Shown here: positions 1-6,641 of the stretch, piece after piece
Layout of the letters: the number at the start of each line of letters is the position of its first letter
Numbering within the stretch: position 1 is the first letter of the stretch
DNA from: Bacteroidales bacterium UBA1219
Lineage (GTDB): Bacteria; Bacteroidota; Bacteroidia; Bacteroidales; P3
NCBI GenBank assembly: GCA_002309295.1
Contig: DBXF01000037.1
Span: 1-30,180 of the forward strand
DNA length: 30,180 bases
Direction: 5' to 3'
Position numbers and translations under genes: made by a program
The notes under the pieces: generated by a model
What the model saw: the letters and a program-made list of their open reading frames with translations, nothing else
What the model was told of the DNA's origin: nothing
Database searches by the model: none

Positions 1-270
1 CTTCGCGAGATCTTGTAAATCTTGTTGATTATTATTGTTCTCATGCTTGCCTTTGGCTCGCGAATTGCGCAGCAATCGTGAACTCCGCTGAAATCAATTA
101 AAAATTGTGAACAAATCTTTTAAATCTTGTAAATTGCTTTCGCCTTCGGCGAAAAATTGTTTAGATTTATTAGATTTCAGCCCGAAGGGCTAGGAGAATA
201 TAAATTGCCCGCATGGCAAGTAGAATTTCAATTATCAATTCTCAACTTTCAATTTCAAACTGACCACTGA
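1..270. other. Non-coding, repeat-rich intergenic stretch
   Basis: No coding sequence could be supported here. The stretch is AT-rich, with recurring AAATCTTGTAAAT-like words near 10-20 and 120-135. It contains two perfect small stem-loops: 138-154 (TTTCGCC / GGCGAAA around TTC) and 179-191 (AGCCC / GGGCT). The right end runs into a 7-bp tandem repeat that forms the end of the nfo gene. Low-complexity spacers of this kind are common in Bacteroidales. The stems could end transcripts of the leftward nfo gene, but neither is followed by a clear T-tract on that strand. Confidence 0.5.
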
Positions 271-291
271 CTACTGACCACTGACCACTAA
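261..291 (-). repeat. Heptamer tandem repeat (AGTGGTC)n spanning the nfo stop codon
   Basis: Read on the minus strand, the unit AGTGGTC occurs four times in a row, the third copy changed to AGTAGTC. The TAG inside that variant copy is the nfo stop codon, so the last five codons of nfo (VVSGQ) are made of repeat sequence. A 7-bp change in copy number would shift the frame at the extreme C-terminus. Confidence 0.7.
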
Positions 292-1125
292 TTGTCTCAG
301 CCACTGTATCTCGTCGGGCCAGCGCATCGGGTCGGGGGTTTCGAGGATGATGGGCATATTGTCGAAACGGGGGTCGTTCATAAAACGCACGAAAAAGTCC
401 TTGCCCATCGCGCCCAAGCCAATGCTCTCGTGACGGTCCACGTGGCTGCCTGCGCCTTTCTTGCTGTCGTTGAGGTGCACGGCCCGCAGGTATTTGAAAC
501 CTATCACGTTTTCGAATTCCTCCATGGCGAACTGGTAGCCCATCTCGGTGGTAAGGTCGTAGCCGGCGGCTAGGGTGTGGCAGGTGTCGATGCACACTCC
601 CACCCTGCTTTTGTCGTTGATGCCTTCTATGATGCGGGCTATGTGCTCGAAACGCCAGCCGAGGTTGGTGCCCTGTCCGGCGGTGTTTTCTATCACTGCC
701 GTTACGCCGTGGGTTTGCGCAAGGGCGGCGTTCACCTCGCGGGCAATCTGGTCGAGACAGGCCTCCTCGCTCATGCGGTTGAGGTGACTGCCCGGATGGA
801 AGTTGAGCATACGCAGTCCGAGCTGCTCGGCACGGCGCATCTCGTCGAGGAAAGCGGTGCGCGACTTGGCAAGAGTCTCCTCGTCGGGCGAGCCGAGGTT
901 GATAAGGTAGCTGTCGTGCGGCAGCACGTAGTCGGGACTGAAACCGCGGTCGGCAAGCAAGGCTTTGAAACCGACAATCTCAAGCTCCGGCAGAGGCTTA
1001 CTCACCCATGCGCGCTGGTTGCGGGTGAAAAGGGCAAAAGCGTCGGCACCGATGGCCTCAGCGTTGAGGATGGCGTTGCCCACACCACCCGACGCACTTA
1101 CGTGTGCTCCAATATGTTTCGGCAT
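271..1125 (-). CDS. nfo: Endonuclease IV (apurinic/apyrimidinic endonuclease, Nfo family)
   Basis: The product (284 aa) cuts the phosphodiester bond 5' of abasic sites in base excision repair and acts on DNA in the cytoplasm. It begins MPKHIGAHVSASGGVGNAI, the typical family N-terminus. Metal-ligand motifs of the TIM-barrel fold are visible: NFHPGSH, VIENTAGQG, GVCIDTCHTLAAGYD, HLNDSKKGAGSHVDRHE and the closing LETP. Its length fits the family (about 280 aa). The frame is open 31 codons further upstream, but that part is encoded by a hairpin-rich spacer and has no family similarity, so the ATG at 1125 is chosen. The gene follows a small orphan ORF and pheT on the same strand. The extreme C-terminus is encoded by a 7-bp repeat. 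Identification is secure. Confidence 0.96.
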   Translation of the reverse strand: MPKHIGAHVSASGGVGNAILNAEAIGADAFALFTRNQRAWVSKPLPELEIVGFKALLADRGFSPDYVLPHDSYLINLGSPDEETLAKSRTAFLDEMRRAEQLGLRMLNFHPGSHLNRMSEEACLDQIAREVNAALAQTHGVTAVIENTAGQGTNLGWRFEHIARIIEGINDKSRVGVCIDTCHTLAAGYDLTTEMGYQFAMEEFENVIGFKYLRAVHLNDSKKGAGSHVDRHESIGLGAMGKDFFVRFMNDPRFDNMPIILETPDPMRWPDEIQWLRQLVVSGQ

Positions 1126-1161
1126 AATGATGATGGTTGTTATTATTATTTTTACACATTT

Positions 1162-1224
1162 GCAGGGGCGGAGAGTTCTCCGCTTCGCTATCGAAAGGTC
1201 CACTGGACCTTTCTTCACCCCTGC
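1162..1224. repeat. Compact palindromic element with two nested stem-loops
   Basis: An outer stem (GCAGGGG at 1162-1168, CCCCTGC at 1218-1224) encloses two perfect inner hairpins. One is GCGGAGA/TCTCCGC at 1168-1183. The other is AAAGGTCCA/TGGACCTTT at 1194-1212 with a single central base. The whole folds as a three-way junction. It sits in the spacer just upstream of nfo. It resembles a REP-type or small non-autonomous repeat, or a structured leader, but neither reading can be settled from one copy. Confidence 0.5.
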
Positions 1225-1258
1225 CTAGTATATTTTGCCCTTACAGGGCTATCCTACT

Positions 1259-1528
1259 CTATCCCAGCTCCTCGCGCAACTCTTTCCTGAATTTTTCTTT
1301 CAGCGACGCCCTCACCAGTCCGCTTACACGATGGTGACCGCCACGACAAACCCGGTGTCCGCCACAATAGCTGGGCCGATTAAGCCTTTCCACATCCGCC
1401 GAACAGTTCTCTGCAATAAGTCTCGACGGGGAATTCTTCGAAACCTCGTCCAAATGATGTTTATTACGTCTGTCAGAACAGTCGTATTCCTTCTTCATCC
1501 ATTTGTTTCGCAAATAACTACGGCTCAT
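1259..1528 (-). CDS. Small basic Cys/His-rich orphan protein (hypothetical)
   Basis: I do not recognise this 89-residue ORF. It starts at ATG 1528; a second ATG at 1498 (MKKEYDCSD...) is equally possible and would give 79 residues. The product is rich in Arg, Lys and His. A central segment, SYCGGHRVCRGGHHR, has C-x2-H-x2-C-x3-HH spacing that could bind a metal such as zinc. It ends in a charged helix (SLKEKFRKELREELG). Codon choice on this strand resembles that of neighbouring genes, and no competing frame is better. It lies between pheT and nfo, all on the minus strand, with 78 bp to the pheT stop. No promoter is visible. It could be a lineage-specific protein or a decayed remnant. Confidence 0.4.
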   Translation of the reverse strand: MSRSYLRNKWMKKEYDCSDRRNKHHLDEVSKNSPSRLIAENCSADVERLNRPSYCGGHRVCRGGHHRVSGLVRASLKEKFRKELREELG

Positions 1529-1553
1529 TTTTCAAAAGTGTTTCCATAATTCA

Positions 1554-1579
1554 TAGAAACGCGCTAGAGCACGTCTCTA
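1554..1579. repeat. GC-rich stem-loop downstream of pheT (REP-like)
   Basis: The sequence TAGAAACGCGC - TAGA - GCACGTCTCTA forms an 11-bp stem in minus-strand RNA, including two G-U pairs. It lies 28 bp past the pheT stop. No T-tract follows, so a REP-like repeat is more likely than an intrinsic terminator. Similar GTAGAGACG-type palindromes are often dispersed in bacterial spacers. Confidence 0.4.
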
Positions 1580-1606
1580 CAAATTCTAATCACAAATCAC
1601 TATTCA

Positions 1607-4078
1607 CTAACTACGTATTTTCGCTTCCAGTTTGGTCTCGAAGGTTTTCTGCAGCTTGTCCATAACGGCTTCTATCTGCTTGTCGGACAGCGTTTTTTCA
1701 GTATCCTGCAACACAAAGCTTACGGCGTACGATTTCTTGCCCTGCTCTATGCGGTCGCCTTCGTAAACGTCGAAGAGTCCCACTTTTTTCAGCAGCTTGC
1801 GTTCGGTCTCGAAGGCCAAACGCTCTATCTGCTCGAAAGTCACGTCTTTGTTGATAACCAACGCCAAATCGCGACGCACTTCGGGGAACTTGGGCACCTC
1901 GGTGTAAGTGAGATCCTTGGTGGGGACGGATTTCAGCACCAGATCCCAGTTGATGTCGGCGTAATAAACATCCTGCTTGCAGTCCATACGTTTCAAGGTC
2001 TCCTTCGACAGCTTGCCGAGGGTGGCGATGACCTTACAGTTGTCCTTGAACATCAGGTCGATACCCGAAACGTAGTATTTGGACTGAGAAGGCTCGGCAA
2101 CGATGCGGCCCATGTTTATACGCAGACGACGCAAGATATTGATAACGTGGGCTTTCAAATAATAGAAGTCGGTATTCTCGGCTTTCAGTTTCCAATTTTC
2201 GGGGATCTCGCTGCCGGTGGCAAATATCGACAGGTGACGTTCCTCGAAGTAACGTTTGGTAACATCGTCGTTTTCAACCTGTTCGGGATTGTAACGGTAA
2301 ATCTTGCCGAACTCGAACAGCTTTTGGTTCAGTATCTTATGGTTCAGGTTGTAAACAATGCACTCCAGTCCGCTGTAGAGCAGGGTCTGACGCATCACGT
2401 TCAGTTCCTTGCTCAACGGGTTGAGTATCACCACGTTGTTTTTGGAGTCGAAGTCGGCGTTGTTGTCGTAGTACTCCGATTTGGTGAGGGAGTTGTTCAT
2501 TATCTCGCTGAAACCGTTGTCGGCCAGATAGTTGCCCACCACGTTCTGTATCTTGTTGGGGTTGGGCTTGCGGCTGTACGACAGACAGCTGCTCAGACTT
2601 TCGTCGAACGAAATCTTGTTGTAGCCGTAGATACGCATAATCTCCTCAACCACATCACATTCGCGGGTTACATCCACTTTGTTGGTGGGTATCAGCAGTG
2701 TCATGCCTTCGGCGTTGTCGCTCTCCACCTGTATGTCGAGCATCGAAAGTATCGATTTAATGGTATCCACAGGGATTTCCTTGCCCATAAGAGCGAAGAT
2801 GCGTTTGTAGTTTATCTCCACCCTGCAACGTTCTATGGGTTTGGGGTAAATATCTGTAATTTCGGAACTTATGGTGCCGCCTGCCAGCTCTTTTATCAGC
2901 AAAGCTGCACGTTTGATGGCGTAAACGGTGATGTTGGGGTCGCAGCCGCGCTCGAAACGGAACGAGGCGTCGGTCTTAAGTCCGTGATATTTAGAGGTTT
3001 TACGTATGCTCACGGGGTTAAAATAGGCACTTTCGAGGAACACGTTGGTGGTCTCGGCTTTAACGCCCGATTTCTCGCCGCCGAATACGCCGGCAATGCA
3101 CATGCCCTCTTTCTCGTTGCAGATCATCAGCTCGTTGCCGTTGAGCTTGCGCTGAACGCCGTCCAATGTGGTGAACATGGTGCCTGCGGGGAGTTTCTTC
3201 ACTATCACCTTGCCGCCCTCAATTTTGTCGGCATCGAAGGCGTGGAGGGGCTGCCCCACTTCCATAAGCACAAAGTTGGTGATATCCACAATGTTGTTGA
3301 TAGGACGGATGCCCACTGCCGAAAGTTTGTTGCGGAGCCACTCGGGCGAGTCGGACACTTTCACGCCGGTGATGGTGAGGCCGGTGTATCGCGGACAGTT
3401 TTCGGTGTCCTCTACGATGATTTCGGTCTTGCGGTCGCTGTTGTCCTGCTTGAAAGCGTCAACCGAAGGGATGTCGAGGGTGAGGTTGCCGCCGTGCTGG
3501 GTGTTGTAGGCAGCCACAAGGTCGCGGCCCACGCCGATGTGCGAAGTGGCGTCGGAACGGTTGGCGGTGATAGCCACCTCGATGGCGTAGTCGTCCTCAA
3601 CGTGGAAATATTCCTTGGCGGGAGTGCCCACCTTGGCGTCGTCGGGCAGTACCATGATGCCGTCGTGCGAGGCTCCGAGTCCCAGCTCGTCCTCGGCGCA
3701 AATCATGCCTTCCGACACGCATCCGCGGATTTTGGATTTCTTTATCTCGAAAAACTCCGTGTCGGAGGTGTAAATCTTTGTACCGATAGTAGCCACCACC
3801 ACTTTCTGGCCGGCGGCGACGTTGGGAGCGCCACAGACGATGTCGAGCAGACGGTCGCCACCTACGTCAACGGTGGTAACGTGCAGATGATCGCTGTCGG
3901 GATGCGGCTCGCAGGTCATCACCTGACCGATAACCACGTGTTCGAGGCCGCCTTTGATGGTCTCAATCTTTTCTATGCCCTCGATTTCGAGGCCGCTGAA
4001 TGTCAAAACATTGTCAATCTCCTGCGGTGTGAGGTCCGACTTCACATAATCCCGCAACCATTTGTACGATACTATCAT
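1607..4078 (-). CDS. pheT: Phenylalanine--tRNA ligase beta subunit
   Basis: The product (823 aa) is the beta subunit of the cytosolic alpha2-beta2 enzyme that charges tRNA-Phe. The alpha subunit (pheS) is not in this window, so the two genes are unlinked here. Domain order fits the long bacterial form: an N-terminal MIVSYKWLRDYV segment, the EMAP/OB tRNA-binding domain (about 40-155, with HPDSDHL), the B3/B4 editing region, the B5 region and catalytic-like core (SFRFERGCDPN near 375), and the C-terminal FDX-ACB anticodon-binding domain (about 725-823, starting near PKFPEVRRDLALVI). The ATG at 4078 gives the canonical start. A promoter of the Bacteroidota type lies about 70 bp upstream. The gene is followed by a REP-like hairpin. 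Confidence 0.97.
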   Translation of the reverse strand: MIVSYKWLRDYVKSDLTPQEIDNVLTFSGLEIEGIEKIETIKGGLEHVVIGQVMTCEPHPDSDHLHVTTVDVGGDRLLDIVCGAPNVAAGQKVVVATIGTKIYTSDTEFFEIKKSKIRGCVSEGMICAEDELGLGASHDGIMVLPDDAKVGTPAKEYFHVEDDYAIEVAITANRSDATSHIGVGRDLVAAYNTQHGGNLTLDIPSVDAFKQDNSDRKTEIIVEDTENCPRYTGLTITGVKVSDSPEWLRNKLSAVGIRPINNIVDITNFVLMEVGQPLHAFDADKIEGGKVIVKKLPAGTMFTTLDGVQRKLNGNELMICNEKEGMCIAGVFGGEKSGVKAETTNVFLESAYFNPVSIRKTSKYHGLKTDASFRFERGCDPNITVYAIKRAALLIKELAGGTISSEITDIYPKPIERCRVEINYKRIFALMGKEIPVDTIKSILSMLDIQVESDNAEGMTLLIPTNKVDVTRECDVVEEIMRIYGYNKISFDESLSSCLSYSRKPNPNKIQNVVGNYLADNGFSEIMNNSLTKSEYYDNNADFDSKNNVVILNPLSKELNVMRQTLLYSGLECIVYNLNHKILNQKLFEFGKIYRYNPEQVENDDVTKRYFEERHLSIFATGSEIPENWKLKAENTDFYYLKAHVINILRRLRINMGRIVAEPSQSKYYVSGIDLMFKDNCKVIATLGKLSKETLKRMDCKQDVYYADINWDLVLKSVPTKDLTYTEVPKFPEVRRDLALVINKDVTFEQIERLAFETERKLLKKVGLFDVYEGDRIEQGKKSYAVSFVLQDTEKTLSDKQIEAVMDKLQKTFETKLEAKIRS

Positions 4079-4148
4079 ATTATATCAAATTATTATTCAA
4101 TAAATTACACTTTAATAACCATTGACGGTCATTTTGTTTTCAAACTTG

Positions 4149-4179
4149 CAAAAATACCATTTTTTGTTGGTTTTTGCAA
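4149..4179 (-). promoter_or_regulatory. Promoter of pheT (-7 TATTTTTG, -33 TTG)
   Basis: On the minus strand a perfect TAnnTTTG element (TATTTTTG, 4149-4156) is preceded after 20 bp by TTG (4177-4179). This is the spacing of Bacteroidota primary sigma-factor promoters. Predicted transcription starts near 4142-4144, giving a 5' UTR of about 65 nt before the pheT ATG at 4078. Confidence 0.65.
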
Positions 4180-4215
4180 AAAAAAGTGGCGGGACTGTTT
4201 TCACAACCCCACCAC
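4178..4215 (-). terminator. Intrinsic terminator of the GreA-like gene
   Basis: In minus-strand RNA, GUGGUGGGG (4207-4215) pairs with UCCCGCCAC (4186-4194), nine pairs with two G-U wobbles, and is followed at once by eight U residues (4178-4185). It lies about 45 bp after the stop of the GreA-like gene. Its T-tract touches the -33 element of the pheT promoter. Confidence 0.7.
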
Positions 4216-4259
4216 CCTACTTGTCGCGTTCCGCCAAAGCGGACTTATCTCTCTCAAAA

Positions 4260-4712
4260 TCAGAAAACATCGACGATTGTTTGTTTCACACCGTTGAAGA
4301 CGAAACTTTCGCCTTTCTTTTTGCCTTTCATCACCTGAAACACTGGCACGTTGGCTGAAATACCGAAATAATTATCGCTGCCGGAGACGAATTTCCCCAT
4401 CCCCACCGAGATAAAAAGCCGTTGTTTGTCGGTAACCACAATTGAGCCGTAGTCCACGGCGGTGGTCGGTTCCGTGCCTTCGAGCTCCTGCAGGTGGCGT
4501 ATGCTCTCCACGGCGTTGGAGTACTGCTTGGCGAACATGTCGCGCGACCGCAGGATTTTGGTGCGGAACGAGTCGTAGCGGTCCTTGTTGGGACCGTAGT
4601 CGTTGGCCTGCTGTTGCGCGGCGTCCATCTCGGCCTTGGCGGTGTCGGCTACATGCCTCTGGTGCGCTATGCAGTCGGCGATAACCGTCTGTCGAAGTGT
4701 TTCCCGTGTCAT
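4260..4712 (-). CDS. GreA/GreB-like coiled-coil plus FKBP-like domain protein
   Basis: The 150-residue product resembles a widespread Bacteroidota family that is sometimes misnamed 3-oxoacyl-ACP synthase in databases. Residues about 10-85 are a charged alpha-helical hairpin (AKAEMDAAQQQANDYG, then SRDMFAKQYSNAVESIRHLQEL). Residues about 90-150 look like the C-terminal FKBP-fold domain of Gre transcript-cleavage factors, with SIVVTDKQRLFISVGMG, PVFQVMKGKKKGESFVFNG. A role in relieving paused RNA polymerase can be inferred only from this architecture. The acidic tip residues that define GreA function were not verified. The gene is a single unit between two intrinsic terminators, with its own start at ATG 4712. 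Confidence 0.75.
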   Translation of the reverse strand: MTRETLRQTVIADCIAHQRHVADTAKAEMDAAQQQANDYGPNKDRYDSFRTKILRSRDMFAKQYSNAVESIRHLQELEGTEPTTAVDYGSIVVTDKQRLFISVGMGKFVSGSDNYFGISANVPVFQVMKGKKKGESFVFNGVKQTIVDVF

Positions 4713-4729
4713 AAACTATGTGTTTTCAT

Positions 4730-4768
4730 AAAAAACAAGGCGGGGCATCGCAAAACGCCCCAACCTTG
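4730..4768 (-). terminator. Intrinsic terminator of the aminotransferase gene
   Basis: In minus-strand RNA, CAAGG-GGGGC pairs with GCCCC-CCUUG (4736-4768, small internal bulge, loop GUUUUGCGAU) and is followed by six U residues (4730-4735). It lies 22 bp after the stop codon at 4791, which fits the aminotransferase transcript ending here. Confidence 0.8.
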
Positions 4769-4790
4769 TAAATATTTAACTTATAGAAAG

Positions 4791-5990
4791 TTATTTTAAT
4801 CTACCGGGATAAACTTTCAGAGCTTCCTCAAGGCATTTGATAGCTTTCTTAAGGTCTTCGATGCAGATGCAGTAAGTGATACGAGCCTGATGGCGGCCAC
4901 GTTCGGGATCCACATAGAAACCCGTTGCAGGAGCGAGCATCACTGTTTCGCCGTTGTAGTTGAAATCGGTGAGCAGCCACTGGCAGAAACGGTCGCTGTC
5001 GTCGATAGGCAGGTCGATAACCGTGTAGAAAGCGCCTTTGGGCATCGGGCAGAAACATCCAGGTATCTTGTTGATACCTTCCACCACCACGTTACGACGG
5101 GCGATGTATTCGGCCTGTACTTTGTCGAAATATTCCTGAGGTGTGTCGATGGCGGCCTCGCCGAAAATCTGACCGAAACTCGGGGGACTCAGACGTGCCT
5201 GTGCAAGACGCATTGCGATGGCATACACTTCGCTGTTGCGGGTAATCATACATCCCACACGTGCACCGCAAGCGCTGTAGCGTTTCGAAACGGAGTCGAA
5301 CAGTATAGTGTTGCGTTCCAGACCTTCGAGCTGCATCACGCTGAAATGTTCGTGGCCGTCGTAGCAGAATTCGCGATAAACCTCGTCGGCAAAGAGATAC
5401 AGGTCGTATTTCTTAACCAAACCAGCCACTTTCAACAGCTCCTCGCGGGTGTAGAGATAACCAGTGGGGTTGTTGGGGTTGCATATCATGATGGCCTTGG
5501 TGCGCGGTGTGATGGCTTTTTCGAAATCCTCGATGGGAGGAAGAGCAAAACCAGTCTTGATGTCGCTGGGGATGGTGACTATCTTGGCGTCGCACAGTTT
5601 GGCGAAAGTGTTGTAGTTGGTGTAGTAAGGTTCGGGGATGATGATTTCGTCGCCCGGGTTCAGACAAACGGTGAAAGCCATCTGCAAGGCTTCGCTACCG
5701 CCGGTGGTGACGATAATCTGGTTGGGGGTGATCTCTATGTTGTGGCGGTGGTAGTATTCGCACAGTTTTTTGCGGTACGACATGATACCAGCCGAGTGGC
5801 TGTATTCCAGCACTTTGATTTTGGTGTTGGCCAAAGCTTGCAGAGCTCCCTGCGGAGTCTCGATGTCGGGCTGACCGATGTTGAGGTGATATATCTTCAC
5901 ACCTCTTTCTTTTGCTGCGTCGGCAAAGGGAACGAGCTTGCGTATGGCCGACTGCGGCAGTTCCATTCCTTTGTTTGAAATCTGTGGCAT
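4791..5990 (-). CDS. PLP-dependent class I/II aminotransferase (aspartate aminotransferase-like)
   Basis: The product (399 aa) is a cytoplasmic fold-type I aminotransferase. Visible landmarks are the LNIGQPDIETP substrate segment (about 36-46), TTGGSEALQMAF (95-106) that cradles the PLP phosphate, NPNNPTG (171-177), the ADEVYREF motif (201-208) with the Asp that pairs with the pyridine nitrogen, and the Schiff-base lysine K236 in SVSKRYSACGARVG. The C-terminal Arg that binds the substrate carboxylate is probably in GRHQARITYC. It groups with the Ib-type AspB/tyrosine-aminotransferase-like enzymes, but the preferred amino acid cannot be read from sequence alone. It stands alone between two terminator-like hairpins. 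Confidence 0.92.
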   Translation of the reverse strand: MPQISNKGMELPQSAIRKLVPFADAAKERGVKIYHLNIGQPDIETPQGALQALANTKIKVLEYSHSAGIMSYRKKLCEYYHRHNIEITPNQIIVTTGGSEALQMAFTVCLNPGDEIIIPEPYYTNYNTFAKLCDAKIVTIPSDIKTGFALPPIEDFEKAITPRTKAIMICNPNNPTGYLYTREELLKVAGLVKKYDLYLFADEVYREFCYDGHEHFSVMQLEGLERNTILFDSVSKRYSACGARVGCMITRNSEVYAIAMRLAQARLSPPSFGQIFGEAAIDTPQEYFDKVQAEYIARRNVVVEGINKIPGCFCPMPKGAFYTVIDLPIDDSDRFCQWLLTDFNYNGETVMLAPATGFYVDPERGRHQARITYCICIEDLKKAIKCLEEALKVYPGRLK

Positions 5991-6016
5991 GTTTGTTTGT
6001 TTTAAATAAATGAAGA

Positions 6017-6044
6017 AAGTATTTTCGCATTTGCGAAAATACTT
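6017..6044 (-). terminator. Hairpin terminator of the DUF1573 gene
   Basis: A perfect 12-bp AT-rich stem (AAGTATTTTCGC / GCGAAAATACTT) with a four-base loop sits 40 bp past the stop of the DUF1573 gene and is followed on the minus strand by TTCTTCATTTATTT. It also lies just upstream of the aminotransferase start, so a leader role for that gene is the alternative. Confidence 0.6.
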
Positions 6045-6083
6045 CCCATATTATAAACCTTTAAAATGATGTTTCCAAAACGT

Positions 6084-6500
6084 TTACTGTTTTACAGTTC
6101 CTTTGATGGTAAGTGTAACTGTAGGAGTAGTTACAGAGTTGGAGTTTACAGTAACTCGTTTGCTGAAACCACCGATATTGTTGGTGTTGTACCTAACTTT
6201 GATGACGCCAGTTTTGCCGGGCATAACGGGGGCTTTGGTCCAGCTGGGAGTGGTGCATCCACACGAAGCTCTAACGTTGGAGAGAATCAGCGGTTCGTTG
6301 CCGGTGTTGGTGAATGTGAACTCGCAGTTGCCGTCGCCGCCTTTTTTAATGTCGCCGTAGTCGTGGGTGGTGTTGGCAAATTCAATCTTCGGGCCATTCT
6401 GATTTTCGGCCTGTGCTTTGTCGTTGTTTGTAGTGTTCTGTGCGCTGGCTATTCCTAATGTAAATATAGTCAGCAGACTTGCTAAAAATATCTTTTTCAT
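6084..6500 (-). CDS. Secreted DUF1573 domain protein
   Basis: The 138-residue product has a Sec signal peptide (MKKIFLASLLTIFTLGIASA, cleavage near residue 20), a polar Asn/Gln-rich linker (21-36) and a DUF1573 domain. The domain is an Ig-like fold seen mainly in Bacteroidota, starting KIEFANTTHDYGDIKKGG and carrying the family hallmark ASCGCTTPSW (Cys80, Cys82). The end KVRYNTNNIGGFSKRVTVNS...TLTIKGTV completes the family pattern. It should be periplasmic or outer-surface; the molecular function of the family is unknown. It has its own promoter-like element and a downstream hairpin, so it appears monocistronic. Confidence 0.9.
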   Translation of the reverse strand: MKKIFLASLLTIFTLGIASAQNTTNNDKAQAENQNGPKIEFANTTHDYGDIKKGGDGNCEFTFTNTGNEPLILSNVRASCGCTTPSWTKAPVMPGKTGVIKVRYNTNNIGGFSKRVTVNSNSVTTPTVTLTIKGTVKQ

Positions 6501-6554
6501 GATTTATGTGATTTATTTTTTTATTATCGTTCTTATTTGTAACAAATCAGCCTG

Positions 6555-6562
6555 CAAAATTA
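6555..6562 (-). promoter_or_regulatory. Probable -7 promoter element of the DUF1573 gene
   Basis: TAATTTTG on the minus strand matches TAnnTTTG and would place transcription start near 6548-6550, a 5' UTR of about 50 nt before ATG 6500. The TTG expected about 20 bp upstream is not perfect, so the call rests on the -7 element. Confidence 0.45.
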
Positions 6563-6641
6563 CTATTTTTAATTGTAAAAAATGCGATTTTTTTTGATTA
6601 TTTTTCAATAATTTTGCATTTTGTTGTATTTCAGTAGTTTA

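Noticed and set aside
1235..1549. Plus-strand frame opposite the small Cys/His-rich ORF
   Set aside because: It has no start-region signals and runs into the pheT-downstream hairpin; the minus-strand frame has better codon choice and shares the direction of its neighbours.
2147..4297. 716-codon open frame antisense to pheT
   Set aside because: It is an antisense shadow with low-complexity translation (VVVH-rich) and no recognisable motifs; pheT is clearly real.
6609..6616. TAATTTTG on the plus strand as a promoter
   Set aside because: It would transcribe antisense into the beta-CASP RNase gene; no plus-strand gene follows and AT-rich spacers give such matches by chance.
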